A stretch of 64,000 bases of DNA from Planctomycetota bacterium (GCA_020638675.1 JACKID010000002.1:310001-374000), one strand, 5' to 3'; shown: positions 26,280 to 34,377, numbered from the stretch's first letter. The notes: a model not told the origin generated them from the letters alone. Numbers and translations: made by a program.

Positions 26280-27299
26280 CTAGTGCGCAATCCAGATCAG
26301 CACCGCGCCGGCCGCGAGCGCCCACAGCGCAACGCCGACCAGCACCGGGCGAACGCCAATGCGCCGAATGACATCCAGGCGTGTCCTGAAGCCCACGCCG
26401 ACCAGGGCAATGAAGAATGCGTAGCGCGTCAGGTGCCCGAGCTGCACACGCTCGTCCGCCGTGAACGCGCCCAGGGCGCCGGCAATCGCGACGGCCGCAA
26501 AACCCCACACAAAGTACGGAATGCGGGCAACCAGCGTGCGCACCGCGCCCGCGCCGTGGGCCAGTTCGCTCTTCGGCGCAAACACCCAGAGGTACAGCAG
26601 GATCGGCACCCCCTGCAGCGCATTCACCAGCAGCTTGTAGCCTGCCGCGACACCCATCGCTTCGTCACCGTGAAGTGCGGCGGTGGCGACGGACTCAGCG
26701 CTGTTGGCAAGCGTGATGCCGGCGAACGTTCCGAACGCGGCCGCGTCGAGGCCGAGCGCTGAGCCGATCACCGGATAGACCAGCAGCCCGATCGCTCCGG
26801 ACACGAGCACCACCAGCGTCGCATAGACGGCCGGCACGCCTGCCGCCTTGCGGTCCGTCTGCGCGGCGCCGGTAATCGCCGTGACGCCGCAGCCAATCAG
26901 CCCGAGCGCAAAGAGGCCTGCCAGCCGTGGCGTCAGCAGACCGGTGCGAGAGACAATCCACAACACGCCCGCAACGCCCAGCCAGAACGCGCCCACGGCA
27001 AGCGCGCCCTGCCAGCCGATCAGCGAAAACAACCGCGGATCGAGCTGCGCTCCCAGCAGAATCAGCCCGACCGTCAGCGGCAGGTGATACGGCAGAGCGG
27101 GAACCGTGTGAGCCCGCGCTGATCCGCTGCCCGCAAGAATGCCGAACCCGAGGGCCCACACGGCACCCGGAACCTGCGGTGCAATCACGTGCGCCAGCTT
27201 GGCGATCAACGCCAGCACAATCAGCGAGAGCGTTCCCGCCAGCAGCCCGTTCGTACGCCGGGCCTCTGCGCCCGGCTCTAATGTTGAAGCGGTCGTCAT
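26280..27299 (-). CDS. YeiH-type (UPF0324) membrane transporter, putative sulfate/sulfite exporter
   Basis: The start at 27299 gives 339 residues, the usual size of the family; a longer frame would overrun the preceding small gene. About ten hydrophobic segments are visible, with family-like stretches APQVPGAVWALGFGILAGSG, LPLTVGLILLGAQLD and the GCGVTAITGAAQ region. The family is annotated as a putative sulfate exporter but its substrate is not firmly known. Placement between cysC and the sulfite reductase supports transport of a sulfur oxyanion. Confidence 0.85.
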   Translation of the reverse strand: MTTASTLEPGAEARRTNGLLAGTLSLIVLALIAKLAHVIAPQVPGAVWALGFGILAGSGSARAHTVPALPYHLPLTVGLILLGAQLDPRLFSLIGWQGALAVGAFWLGVAGVLWIVSRTGLLTPRLAGLFALGLIGCGVTAITGAAQTDRKAAGVPAVYATLVVLVSGAIGLLVYPVIGSALGLDAAAFGTFAGITLANSAESVATAALHGDEAMGVAAGYKLLVNALQGVPILLYLWVFAPKSELAHGAGAVRTLVARIPYFVWGFAAVAIAGALGAFTADERVQLGHLTRYAFFIALVGVGFRTRLDVIRRIGVRPVLVGVALWALAAGAVLIWIAH

Positions 27300-27301
27300 G
27301 G

Positions 27302-27415
27302 CTATCCGGCGATCAGGCTCACGATTCCGATTTTGACGACCGCGATCAGCACCAGCGCCACCATGGCGGCTGCGAAGTCCCGGCTGAATGCGCGTTTGGT
27401 TGCTGCAGTCTTCAT
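27302..27415 (-). CDS. Small single-pass membrane protein in the sulfur operon
   Basis: A 37-residue frame with GAGG 8 nt upstream of its ATG ends 2 nt before the YeiH start. It has a basic N-terminus (MKTAATKRAFSRDF) followed by one hydrophobic helix (AAAMVALVLIAVVKIGIVSL). It reads as a small membrane protein, perhaps an accessory to the YeiH transporter. Not a known family to me. Confidence 0.55.
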   Translation of the reverse strand: MKTAATKRAFSRDFAAAMVALVLIAVVKIGIVSLIAG

Positions 27416-27439
27416 CTCTCATCCTCTGTAACCGGCCAA

Positions 27440-27464
27440 ACAAAAAGGCCGCCCCTTGGCGGCC
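27440..27464 (-). terminator. Attenuator terminator after the second Cys leader
   Basis: On the minus strand GGCCGCC and GGCGGCC pair (27447-27453 with 27458-27464, loop CCTT on the plus strand), followed by TTTTTGTTT. It stands between leader peptide 2 and the yeiH-sir-cobA genes. A short perfect hairpin GTGAAC-ATT-GTTCAC (27472-27486) lies between the leader stop and this stem. The 3' end of the leader, GGCTCGTGT (codons 21-23), can pair with ACACGGGCC, which includes the left arm, and so would block the terminator. Confidence 0.8.
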
Positions 27465-27487
27465 CGTGTCGGTGAACAATGTTCACG

Positions 27488-27559
27488 TCAACACGAGCCT
27501 GCACCCATGCAGCACATGGCGGGCTTGCAGCACTTCTTCATGTTGGCCTTGTTCGTCAT
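27488..27559 (-). CDS. Cys-rich leader peptide 2 (intra-operon attenuator)
   Basis: A 23-codon frame starts 4 nt after the cysC stop. Cys codons are 10, 11, 16, 17 and 23, so two Cys-Cys pairs and a final Cys make up a fifth of the peptide. It begins MTNKA, like leader 1 (MSNKA), and is followed directly by a terminator with a competing antiterminator. When Cys-tRNA is short, a ribosome stalled at Cys10/11 or Cys16/17 would leave codons 21-23 free to pair and let transcription continue into the small membrane gene, yeiH, the sulfite reductase fusion and cobA. Mechanism inferred from layout; analogous to known amino-acid leaders. Confidence 0.75.
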   Translation of the reverse strand: MTNKANMKKCCKPAMCCMGAGSC

Positions 27560-27563
27560 GTCT

Positions 27564-28127
27564 CTAGCCCTGCAGTACGGCCTGCTCGACTCGGATGAAC
27601 TCGCGGTCGATCAGGTGGTTCCAGATGCGGTCTGCGGATTCCTCGACCGTCTCGGTCTCGCTGTTGACTGTCACGTCCGCCTTGGTCGGCGCCTCGTAGG
27701 GATCGCTCACGCCGGTGAAGTTCTTGATCTCTCCATGCAGGGCCTTGGCATACAGACCCTTCACGTCGCGACGGACGAGTTCATCAAGGCTGGCGGTCAC
27801 GAACACTTCCACGAAACGCTCGCCGCCGATCTTGCGGCGCACTTCTTCACGCACAGCGCGGTAGGGGCTGATTGCGGCCGTGATGACCGGGATGTCGTTG
27901 CGGGTCAGCAGCTCGGCAACGAAGCCGATGCGGCGGATGTTGGTGTCGCGGTCTTCGCGCGAAAAGCCGAGGCCTTTGGACAGGTTGGTGCGCACGACGT
28001 CGCCGTCGAGAATCTCGTGCCCGACGCCCTGCTCGTTGAGGCGGCGTGAAATCTCTTCCGCCAGCGTGCTCTTGCCCGCGCCGCTAAGCCCGGTGAACCA
28101 GAGTGTGAAGCCCTTTGCCGATGCCAT
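27564..28127 (-). CDS. cysC: Adenylylsulfate (APS) kinase
   Basis: The ATG at 28127 is preferred because GGAGAAGGA precedes it; a longer frame would start inside the upstream terminator. The 187-residue protein has the P-loop GLSGAGKST, DGDVVRTNLSKGLGFS, and the family motif DPYEAP. It phosphorylates APS to PAPS in the cytoplasm. Its co-occurrence with an APS-type (not PAPS-type) reductase means PAPS may serve sulfation while APS is reduced directly, or the two routes are used under different conditions. It is controlled by the leader-1 attenuator immediately upstream. Confidence 0.95.
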   Translation of the reverse strand: MASAKGFTLWFTGLSGAGKSTLAEEISRRLNEQGVGHEILDGDVVRTNLSKGLGFSREDRDTNIRRIGFVAELLTRNDIPVITAAISPYRAVREEVRRKIGGERFVEVFVTASLDELVRRDVKGLYAKALHGEIKNFTGVSDPYEAPTKADVTVNSETETVEESADRIWNHLIDREFIRVEQAVLQG

Positions 28128-28149
28128 TGTCCTTCTCCGTAGTCTGAAA

Positions 28150-28181
28150 ATGAAAGAAGCCACCGCGGTTGCGGTGGCTTC
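28150..28181 (-). terminator. Attenuator terminator between Cys leader 1 and cysC
   Basis: GAAGCCACCGC and GCGGTGGCTTC (28156-28166 with 28171-28181) form a perfect 11-bp stem with an AACC loop on the minus strand, followed by TTTCATTTT. Two leader segments can invade the left arm: CGGTGGT (codons 15-17) pairs with GCCACCG, and TGGCTTT (codons 22-24) pairs with GAAGCCA. Confidence 0.85.
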
Positions 28182-28202
28182 GTGAACAGGTTGGTCTTTG
28201 AA

Positions 28203-28277
28203 CTACAAAGCCATGCCTGAGCACGCACCACCGTTGTGGGCGCACATCAGACAGCAGGTCTTGGCCTTGTTGCTCAT
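28203..28277 (-). CDS. Cys-rich leader peptide 1 (attenuator of the sulfur operon)
   Basis: A 24-codon frame has Cys at codons 8, 9, 12 and 19 and begins MSNKAKTCC. A good promoter lies so close that transcription should begin only 1-3 nt before the ATG, making this a leaderless or near-leaderless peptide; no ribosome-binding site is visible. It is followed by a strong terminator whose left arm can instead pair with the leader message. Stalling at Cys8-Cys9 for lack of Cys-tRNA would favour the antiterminator and expression of cysC and the downstream genes. Amino-acid starvation attenuation is well known for trp and his; the Cys version here is inferred. Confidence 0.8.
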   Translation of the reverse strand: MSNKAKTCCLMCAHNGGACSGMAL

Positions 28278-28285
28278 GGCGCGAA

Positions 28286-28313
28286 AAGATAGCGGCGGAA
28301 ATTGACCGGTCAA
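28286..28313 (-). promoter_or_regulatory. Promoter of the sulfur operon with palindromic -35
   Basis: On the minus strand TTGACC (28308-28313) and TATCTT (28286-28291) are spaced 16 bp. The -35 lies within the perfect palindrome TTGACCGGTCAA (28302-28313), a possible repressor site. The -10 ends 8 bp before the leader-1 ATG. Confidence 0.7.
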
Positions 28314-28369
28314 CAGCAGCTTCGAATTTTTTTCCATTCAGGCTTCGTGAACGCTTGAAGCAGCAAGCA

Positions 28370-29386
28370 TCACACCCCCACCGGCGCGCGGAACTCCGCG
28401 AGCCTCCGCACATCCCCCATCAGCGCGCTGAATTCGACGTAATGCAGGCTCTGACGCCCGTCGCTGAGCGCCTTTGACGGGTCCGGGTGCACTTCGACCA
28501 TCACGCCGTCTGCCCCCACGGCGAGCGCCGCCAGCGTCAGCGAGTGCACGTACTCGCGTTTGCCCGCGGCGTGGCTTGGGTCGATGATGATCGGCAGATG
28601 CGAAAGCTGCTTCACCACAGGCACGGCCGCGATGTCGAGCGTATTGCGTGTGGCAGTTTCATAGGTACGTATCCCGCGCTCGCACAGGATCACGCGCGGA
28701 TTGCCGGCATCGACGATGTACTCGGCCGCGAGCAGCAACTCTTCGATCTTGCTGCTGGGCCCGCGCTTGAGCAGCACGGGCTTGTCTGTGCGCCCGACCT
28801 CGCGCAGCAGGTCGAAGTTCTGCATGTTGCGCGCGCCGACCTGCAGCACGTCAAGATACTCAACGGCTTCGGCGACCTGGCTGATCGACATGACTTCGCT
28901 GACCGCGGCGAGCCCGTGAGCATCCGCCGCGGCACGCATCATCTTCAGGCCCGGCACGCCGAGACCCTGAAACGCATAGGGTGACGTACGCGGCTTGTAT
29001 GCGCCGCCGCGCAGGCCCTTGGCGCCTTGTGCGGCCACATGCGCCGCGACGCCGTCTATCTGCTCCTCGTTCTCGATCGCGCACGGCCCCGCAATCACGC
29101 AGAACCTGCCGCCGCCGAAGACCGCCGGGCCGGCCGTGATCACCGTGTCTTCCGGGTGATAGTCGCGGCTGACCTTCTTGAACGGGTGCACGTCCTGGTG
29201 AACGTCGCGCACGCCGGACAGCGAACGCAGCTGCTGGTCCTCAATCGGAATCTTGCTGGTAGCGGCCGTGATCAGCGTACAGCCGCAATCCCGTGAGATG
29301 GACGGCTGCGCGCCGAAGCCCTCAAGCGAGCGGATCACCGCGGAGATTTCCTTCAGCGTGGCGCCGGGTTGCATGGTGACGATCAT
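28370..29386 (-). CDS. aroF: 3-deoxy-7-phosphoheptulonate (DAHP) synthase
   Basis: The ATG at 29386 overlaps the trpA stop in an ATGA, which fixes the start. The 338-residue protein has an N-terminal ferredoxin-like regulatory domain (about residues 1-65) and a TIM-barrel core with VIAGPCAIEN, RGGAYKPRTSPYAFQG, VGARNMQNFDLL and DPSHAAGKR. It condenses phosphoenolpyruvate with erythrose-4-phosphate, the first step of aromatic synthesis. It is the last gene of the trp operon, so its expression follows tryptophan supply. The N-terminal domain suggests feedback control by an aromatic amino acid. Confidence 0.95.
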   Translation of the reverse strand: MIVTMQPGATLKEISAVIRSLEGFGAQPSISRDCGCTLITAATSKIPIEDQQLRSLSGVRDVHQDVHPFKKVSRDYHPEDTVITAGPAVFGGGRFCVIAGPCAIENEEQIDGVAAHVAAQGAKGLRGGAYKPRTSPYAFQGLGVPGLKMMRAAADAHGLAAVSEVMSISQVAEAVEYLDVLQVGARNMQNFDLLREVGRTDKPVLLKRGPSSKIEELLLAAEYIVDAGNPRVILCERGIRTYETATRNTLDIAAVPVVKQLSHLPIIIDPSHAAGKREYVHSLTLAALAVGADGVMVEVHPDPSKALSDGRQSLHYVEFSALMGDVRRLAEFRAPVGV

Positions 29387-30180
29387 GAGTCTGTTCCTGT
29401 GGTGATGGTTGCGTCGCACGCCTGCCGCAATGGGGCCAGAACATCGGCGACCGAGCCACCTGACTCGATGGCACGAATCAGCGCCGAGCCGACTATGAAG
29501 CCGTCCGCGTGCTCACGCAGTTGTTCAACGTGTTGTGGTTTGCTGATGCCGAAGCCTACGCAGACGGGCGCGCTCGAAGCTTGTGCAGCCTCGCGGATGT
29601 AGTCCAGCGTCTCGGGCGGGAATGCGTCGCGCGCCCCGGTTACGCCCGCAACGCTGATGAGATAGGCGAATCCCTGCGCCTGCCGCAGGATCGCGGACTT
29701 GCGGGCGGCGTCGGTGGTCGGCGCAAGCATGGCTATCAGCACCAGCCCGTGCCGGGCGAAGATCTCGCGCAGCTCGGTCGATTCCTCGAATGGCAGGTCG
29801 GGCACGATTGCGCCGCTTGCGCCCGCCTCAACGATGCGCCGCGCAACACGCTCAAGACCATGCGCCAGCAACTGGTTGCAGCTGAGCATCAGCAGAATCG
29901 GCGGCCCGTCTTCGCGGGCGGCGATTGCGGCCAGCGTTGACGCCAGCGTGGTCCCGTGCTTGAGGGCCTCGGCGGCCGCGGCCTGGATCACGGGGCCGTC
30001 CGCCAGCGGGTCGCTGAAGGGAACGCCCACCTCGATCACGTCGGCGTACTTGCCGGCCTCCGCAAGATTGCGGGCAAACTGATCCGGCGTCGGGTGGCCG
30101 GACATCAGGAAGGGCACGAGCGCCTTGCGGGCTTCCCTGCCTGCCGCATCAAAGGCGGCGTTGATCGCGTCGAGGCTCAT
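29383..30180 (-). CDS. trpA: Tryptophan synthase alpha subunit
   Basis: The 265-residue protein has PFSDPLADGPVIQ (with the catalytic Asp), VPDLPFEES (catalytic Glu region precedes in LVPFLMSGHPTPD) and VGFGISKPQH. It cleaves indole-3-glycerol phosphate to indole, which is passed to TrpB. It overlaps trpB by 4 nt upstream and the DAHP synthase gene by 4 nt downstream, so it is coupled on both sides. Confidence 0.97.
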   Translation of the reverse strand: MSLDAINAAFDAAGREARKALVPFLMSGHPTPDQFARNLAEAGKYADVIEVGVPFSDPLADGPVIQAAAAEALKHGTTLASTLAAIAAREDGPPILLMLSCNQLLAHGLERVARRIVEAGASGAIVPDLPFEESTELREIFARHGLVLIAMLAPTTDAARKSAILRQAQGFAYLISVAGVTGARDAFPPETLDYIREAAQASSAPVCVGFGISKPQHVEQLREHADGFIVGSALIRAIESGGSVADVLAPLRQACDATITTGTDS

Positions 30181-31346
30181 AGCAGCTCCCTTTCCATCAG
30201 AGACGGGAGGTCCTTGTCGCCACGCCCGGAGAGATTAACGATCAGGCTCAGCCCCGGACGCTCGCGCAGCAAGCGCTTCGCGAACGCCAGCGCGTGGCTG
30301 CTTTCAAGCGCCGGGATGATTCCCTCACTGCGCGACAGTTCCTTGAAAGCCGCCAGTGCTTCGTCGTCGCGCACGATGTGGTACTTCGCGCGGCCAATGT
30401 CCTTGAGAAAGCTGTGTTCCGGGCCAACGCCGGGGTAGTCAAGGCCGGCCGCAACCGAGTGCGTGTCGAGAATCTGGCCGTCGTCGTCCTGCAGCAGGTA
30501 CTGCATCGCGCCATGCAGCACACCCGGCGTGCCGGAATTCAGGGGCGCGGCGTGCGTCGCGCCTGTACCGCCTGCCTCCACCCCATGCAGCTCGACCTTG
30601 TCATCGACAAAACCGGCGAAGATTCCCATGGCATTGCTTCCGCCGCCGACACAGGCGATCACCGCATCGGGCAAGCGCCCTTCGTGCCGGATGAACTGGT
30701 CGCGCGCCTCTCGGCCGATCACGCTCTGGAAATCGCGCACGATGGTCGGGTACGGGTGCGGGCCGACGACGCTGCCGATCAGGTAGTGCGTATCGCCCGG
30801 GCGGCTGATCCAGTCGCGGATGGCTTCGTTGATTGCGATCTTCAGGTTGCGGCTGCCGGCTTCGCACGGCACGACCTTCGCGCCGAGCAGTTTCATACGC
30901 TCCACGTTCGGGCGCTGGCGCTCGCAGTCGAGCGCACCCATATACACCACGCACTCCAGCCCCAGTCGCGCGCAGGCAGCCGCCGTGGCGACGCCGTGCT
31001 GGCCGGCGCCCGTCTCGGCGACGATGCGCGACTTGCCGATCCGCTTCGCCAACAGCGCCTGGCCGACCGCGTTGTTGATCTTGTGCGCGCCGGTGTGTGC
31101 CAGATCCTCGCGTTTCAGGAAGACTCGCCCGCCCCAGTCGGCACTCAGACGGCGTGCCTGGTATAGCGGGGTCGCACGCCCCACGAACTCGCGCAGCGTG
31201 ATTTCCAGTTCTGCGGCAAAGTCCGGGTCGGCCTGCGCCTCTGCGTAGGCCGCCTCCAGCTCGTTCAGGTTGGCAATCAGCGTCTCCGGCGCGTACTGGC
31301 CGCCGTAGATGCCGAAACGTCCCTTTGTCTTCACTGCCGTCGTCAC
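30177..31346 (-). CDS. trpB: Tryptophan synthase beta subunit
   Basis: The 389-residue PLP enzyme shows K89 in the AHTGAHKINN motif, EDLAHTG, GGGSNAMGIF for phosphate binding, and HSVAAGLDYPGVGPEHS. It condenses indole with serine to tryptophan and works as an alpha2beta2 complex with TrpA. Overlaps of 4 nt with both neighbours keep stoichiometry coupled. Confidence 0.97.
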   Translation of the reverse strand: MTTAVKTKGRFGIYGGQYAPETLIANLNELEAAYAEAQADPDFAAELEITLREFVGRATPLYQARRLSADWGGRVFLKREDLAHTGAHKINNAVGQALLAKRIGKSRIVAETGAGQHGVATAAACARLGLECVVYMGALDCERQRPNVERMKLLGAKVVPCEAGSRNLKIAINEAIRDWISRPGDTHYLIGSVVGPHPYPTIVRDFQSVIGREARDQFIRHEGRLPDAVIACVGGGSNAMGIFAGFVDDKVELHGVEAGGTGATHAAPLNSGTPGVLHGAMQYLLQDDDGQILDTHSVAAGLDYPGVGPEHSFLKDIGRAKYHIVRDDEALAAFKELSRSEGIIPALESSHALAFAKRLLRERPGLSLIVNLSGRGDKDLPSLMERELL

Positions 31347-31948
31347 TTGCCTGCTCCGATCCGCTCCACACGATTCAACGCTTCGCGCGCAGCCGTCACG
31401 AACGCCTTGATCAAGCCATGGTCCTTCCGCCCGCGCTCGCGCTCGACCCCGCTGGAGACATCCACGCCGTAAGGGCGTGTGCGGGCAATCGCGTCGCCGA
31501 CGTTGTCCGGCGTCAGCCCGCCCGCGAGAATGATGCGCTTGCCCGAGACATAGCGACTGGCACTTTCAAAATTCCATGGCACGCCGCTGCCTTCTCCGTA
31601 CGGCGAGTCGACCAGCACCCGGCAGTGGCGCAGCTCGCCCACAAACTCGACGCGCACGCCGGGGATTACCTCGCGCCCGTGCAGCACGGATGGCAGATCT
31701 TCCGCGCGGTGAACCTGCACGGCGTCGAGCTCGACGGATTCCAGGATCCCCGGCAGCGCGTCCAGATCCGCCCGGCGGAACACGCCGATGCGCTCGATGC
31801 CTTCCGGCAGGCCCGCGACAATTTCGGCCGCCTGCCGGGCCGATACCCGCCGGGGAGAGTCGGCGAATACCAGCCCGATGGCAGTTGCACCCGCGCGCAC
31901 GGCGACTTCCGCGGTGGACGCGTCCGTGATTCCGCAAATCTTGATCAT
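31343..31948 (-). CDS. trpF: Phosphoribosylanthranilate isomerase
   Basis: The 201-residue TIM-barrel starts MIKICGIT, containing the catalytic Cys of the family (KICG), and has GLVFADSPRRVS and LAGGLTPDNV with the catalytic Asp region SSGVE. It converts phosphoribosyl anthranilate to its ribulose form. It overlaps trpB and trpC by 4 nt each. Confidence 0.95.
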   Translation of the reverse strand: MIKICGITDASTAEVAVRAGATAIGLVFADSPRRVSARQAAEIVAGLPEGIERIGVFRRADLDALPGILESVELDAVQVHRAEDLPSVLHGREVIPGVRVEFVGELRHCRVLVDSPYGEGSGVPWNFESASRYVSGKRIILAGGLTPDNVGDAIARTRPYGVDVSSGVERERGRKDHGLIKAFVTAAREALNRVERIGAGK

Positions 31949-32730
31949 CGCGACCCCTCCACGTGCGCGCCGCGCAGTCGCCCAATGGCGGCGGCCGGAT
32001 CGTCCTCAAGCATCAGCGCGCTGCCGATCAGCACAGCGTGATAGCCCTGCTCGGCCACGCGCTGAAACTGGTCTGATGTGGTGATTCCGCTTTCGGCGAC
32101 GGCGATGCGGTCCGGGTCGATCAGCGGCCTAAGCCGCGCAAAGCGCTCGAAGTCGACACTCAGGTCGCGCAGGTTGCGGCAGTTCACGCCAACGATCTCT
32201 GCACCCGCACACTGCGCGCGCTCCACGTCCACTTCGTCGAAGGCCTCCACCAGCGCGAACATGCCGAGGTAGCTGGCGGCCTGCAGCATGTCCCTCAACG
32301 GCGCATCGTCCAGGATCGCGGCGATCAACAGCGCGCCGTCGGCGCCGTTGGCACGGGCCTCGAAAACCTGGAACGGATCCACCAGAAAGTCCTTACGCAT
32401 GAGGGGCGCATCCGCCGACGCGGCAGCACGCAGGTCGGCAAGCGCGCCACGGAATTCATCCGGCTCGGTCAGCACGGAGATCGCGGTCGCACCCGCCCCG
32501 GCGTATGCCGCGGCGCGGGTCGCCACGTCCACGTCTTCGCGCAATACGCCCGATGAGGGCGCGACGCGCTTGATCTCGGCGATCACGCCCGGAGTATCGT
32601 CAAGCTTCAACGGGCGCGCCGGCGGCATGTGTTCCGCGGCGCGGCGCATTTCATTCAGCGGTGTCGCGGCTCGCGCGGCGGCCGCGCGGCGGGACGAGCC
32701 CTCGGCCATCTTCTTGAGAAAGTCAGACAT
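31945..32730 (-). CDS. trpC: Indole-3-glycerol phosphate synthase
   Basis: The ATG at 32730 overlaps the trpD stop by 8 nt and gives 261 residues, the family size; a longer upstream frame is an out-of-family extension. Motifs IAEIKRVAPSSG, LMRKDFLVDPFQV, VGVNCRNLRDLSVD and AESGITTSDQ are present. It closes the indole ring from carboxyphenylamino-deoxyribulose phosphate. Confidence 0.96.
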   Translation of the reverse strand: MSDFLKKMAEGSSRRAAAARAATPLNEMRRAAEHMPPARPLKLDDTPGVIAEIKRVAPSSGVLREDVDVATRAAAYAGAGATAISVLTEPDEFRGALADLRAAASADAPLMRKDFLVDPFQVFEARANGADGALLIAAILDDAPLRDMLQAASYLGMFALVEAFDEVDVERAQCAGAEIVGVNCRNLRDLSVDFERFARLRPLIDPDRIAVAESGITTSDQFQRVAEQGYHAVLIGSALMLEDDPAAAIGRLRGAHVEGSR

Positions 32731-33721
32731 GGGCTTCGCTCCGGCGCAGCGTGTCCAGCAGCGCGCCCGCTTTGCCCGAATCCAGGCCCGACGCAGCCAG
32801 CTCCGCTGCCTCGGTCGGCCGGCTTGCGCGCCCGACAAGCATCAGCGTCAGTGCGGCGTTGAGCACCACAGTGTCGCGCGTGGGGCCGCGCTCGCCGTCA
32901 AAGATGGATTCGATGATCGCAGCGTTCTCGGCCGCCTCGCCGCCGCGCAGATCGGCCGTTGTGCAGCCCCGGAGGCCGAAGTCCCCGCCCGTGAAGTCGG
33001 CGGCCGTGATCGCATCGGGGCGCACGTCCACCACCGTGAACCGACCGGCTGGGGTTGCTTCATCCAGCCCCGGCTCGCCATGGACGACGAATGCGCGTTT
33101 GCGCCCGAGCCCCTGAAGGGCGCGCGCGACGTCGGGCATTTGCTCGCGGGTCGCAACGCCAACCAGCTGGAAATCGGGGCGCGCAGGATTCGCAAGCGGG
33201 CCGACCAGGTTGAACACCGTGCGAATACCGAGCGCCCTGCGAATCGGTCCAATGCGCTTCAGCGCAGGGTGGAAATGCGGCGCAAACAGGAAACTGAACT
33301 TGGCCCCGGCGGCTGTGTCGGGCTCCGTGAACGGGACCGCGAGTGCCTCCATCACGTCGGCGCTGCCGCTGCGGCTGGTCACGCTCCGGTTGCCGTGCTT
33401 GACGACCGGGACGTCCAGCGCAGCGACGAGCAGCGCGGCGGCCGTGCTGATGTTGAAGGTACCCGCGCCGTCGCCGCCGGTACCGCAGGTGTCGACGGCG
33501 CCCGCCGGCACTTCGCGCAGCGGCTTTGCCGCACTGAGCAGCGCGCGGGTAATGCCAAGCAGCTCTTCGCCGCACTCACCCTTGGTTCGCAGCGCCGTCA
33601 GGACGCCGGCTATGAGCGTCTCGGGCGTGGACTCGTCGAGCAGGCATGCGGCCAGCGTCTCGGCCTGGTCGGCATCAAGGTGCGCCCCGCGGGCAAGTTG
33701 TTCGAGTGTCTCGGTCGTCAT
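32723..33721 (-). CDS. trpD: Anthranilate phosphoribosyltransferase
   Basis: The 332-residue protein has the signatures CGTGGDGAGTFNIST, VVKHGNRSVTSRSGSADV and VFNLVGPLANPA. It transfers phosphoribose from PRPP to anthranilate. A hairpin of a small dispersed family sits just upstream in the 51-bp gap after trpG. Confidence 0.97.
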   Translation of the reverse strand: MTTETLEQLARGAHLDADQAETLAACLLDESTPETLIAGVLTALRTKGECGEELLGITRALLSAAKPLREVPAGAVDTCGTGGDGAGTFNISTAAALLVAALDVPVVKHGNRSVTSRSGSADVMEALAVPFTEPDTAAGAKFSFLFAPHFHPALKRIGPIRRALGIRTVFNLVGPLANPARPDFQLVGVATREQMPDVARALQGLGRKRAFVVHGEPGLDEATPAGRFTVVDVRPDAITAADFTGGDFGLRGCTTADLRGGEAAENAAIIESIFDGERGPTRDTVVLNAALTLMLVGRASRPTEAAELAASGLDSGKAGALLDTLRRSEAHV

Positions 33722-33750
33722 CGGTCTCTCCGTTACCGCTTCTGGCGGCT

Positions 33751-33770
33751 CCCCGGCTTTTCAGCCGGGG
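33751..33770. repeat. Short hairpin of a dispersed family between trpG and trpD
   Basis: CCCCGGCT-TTTC-AGCCGGGG is a perfect 8-bp stem. It has the same architecture as the hairpin at 43161-43180 between sufS and the SufT-type gene, with one base pair exchanged by a compensatory change (G-C for C-G). Confidence 0.6.
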
Positions 33771-33772
33771 CC

Positions 33773-34345
33773 CTAGGCGATGGCAGCTATTCGGCTGAGG
33801 AAGTTCTGAAGCAGTCGCGTGCCCTGCGGCGTAAGGATGCTTTCCGGGTGGAACTGCACGCCTTCGACGGGCAGCTCGCGGTGGCGGATGCCCATGATCT
33901 CGCCTTCGTTCGTGTAGCTGGCGATTTCGAATTCGGTGGGCACCGATGCCTCCTCAACGATCAGCGAGTGGTAGCGCCCCACCTCGAACGGGTTCGGCAA
34001 CCCGTCGTAGAGCCCGCGTGAGTCGTGGTAGATACGCGAGGTCTTGCCGTGCATCAGGCGCGGCGCGCGAATCACTTTGCCACCGAAGGCCTGCGCAATC
34101 GCCTGGTGCCCGAGGCACACGCCGAGAATCGGCAGCCGGCCGGCCTGTGTGCGGATCACCTCTAGTGTTTGCCCCGCGGAATCCGGCGTGCCCGGCCCGG
34201 GCGAGATCACGATCGCGTCCGCGCCCTCGAGATCAGCCGCGCGCACCTGGTCGTTGTAGCGCACGTTCAGCTCGGCGCCGAGCTCGCCCAGCGCCTGGTA
34301 GAGGTTGAAGGTGAATGAATCGTAGTTGTCGATCAGCAGAATCAT
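33773..34345 (-). CDS. trpG: Anthranilate synthase glutamine amidotransferase subunit
   Basis: The 190-residue class I amidotransferase has the nucleophile C77 in GVCLGHQAIAQAFGG, SPGPGTPDSAG, and the His-Glu pair in VEGVQFHPES. It supplies ammonia to TrpE. The same protein may also serve p-aminobenzoate synthesis, as no separate pabA is visible. It lies 32 nt after trpE. Confidence 0.95.
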   Translation of the reverse strand: MILLIDNYDSFTFNLYQALGELGAELNVRYNDQVRAADLEGADAIVISPGPGTPDSAGQTLEVIRTQAGRLPILGVCLGHQAIAQAFGGKVIRAPRLMHGKTSRIYHDSRGLYDGLPNPFEVGRYHSLIVEEASVPTEFEIASYTNEGEIMGIRHRELPVEGVQFHPESILTPQGTRLLQNFLSRIAAIA

Positions 34346-34377
34346 CTTGGTGTTCCGTGTTCAGTGTTTGGTTTCCG

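Noticed and set aside
27488..27490. Stop of Cys leader 2 as another selenocysteine codon
   Set aside because: The TGA is followed directly by hairpins and a terminator, and reading through gives no protein-like sequence.
32288..34021. Plus-strand open frame of 577 codons through trpC and trpD
   Set aside because: Antisense to trp genes with full motif support; no ribosome site and an Arg/Ala-rich translation.
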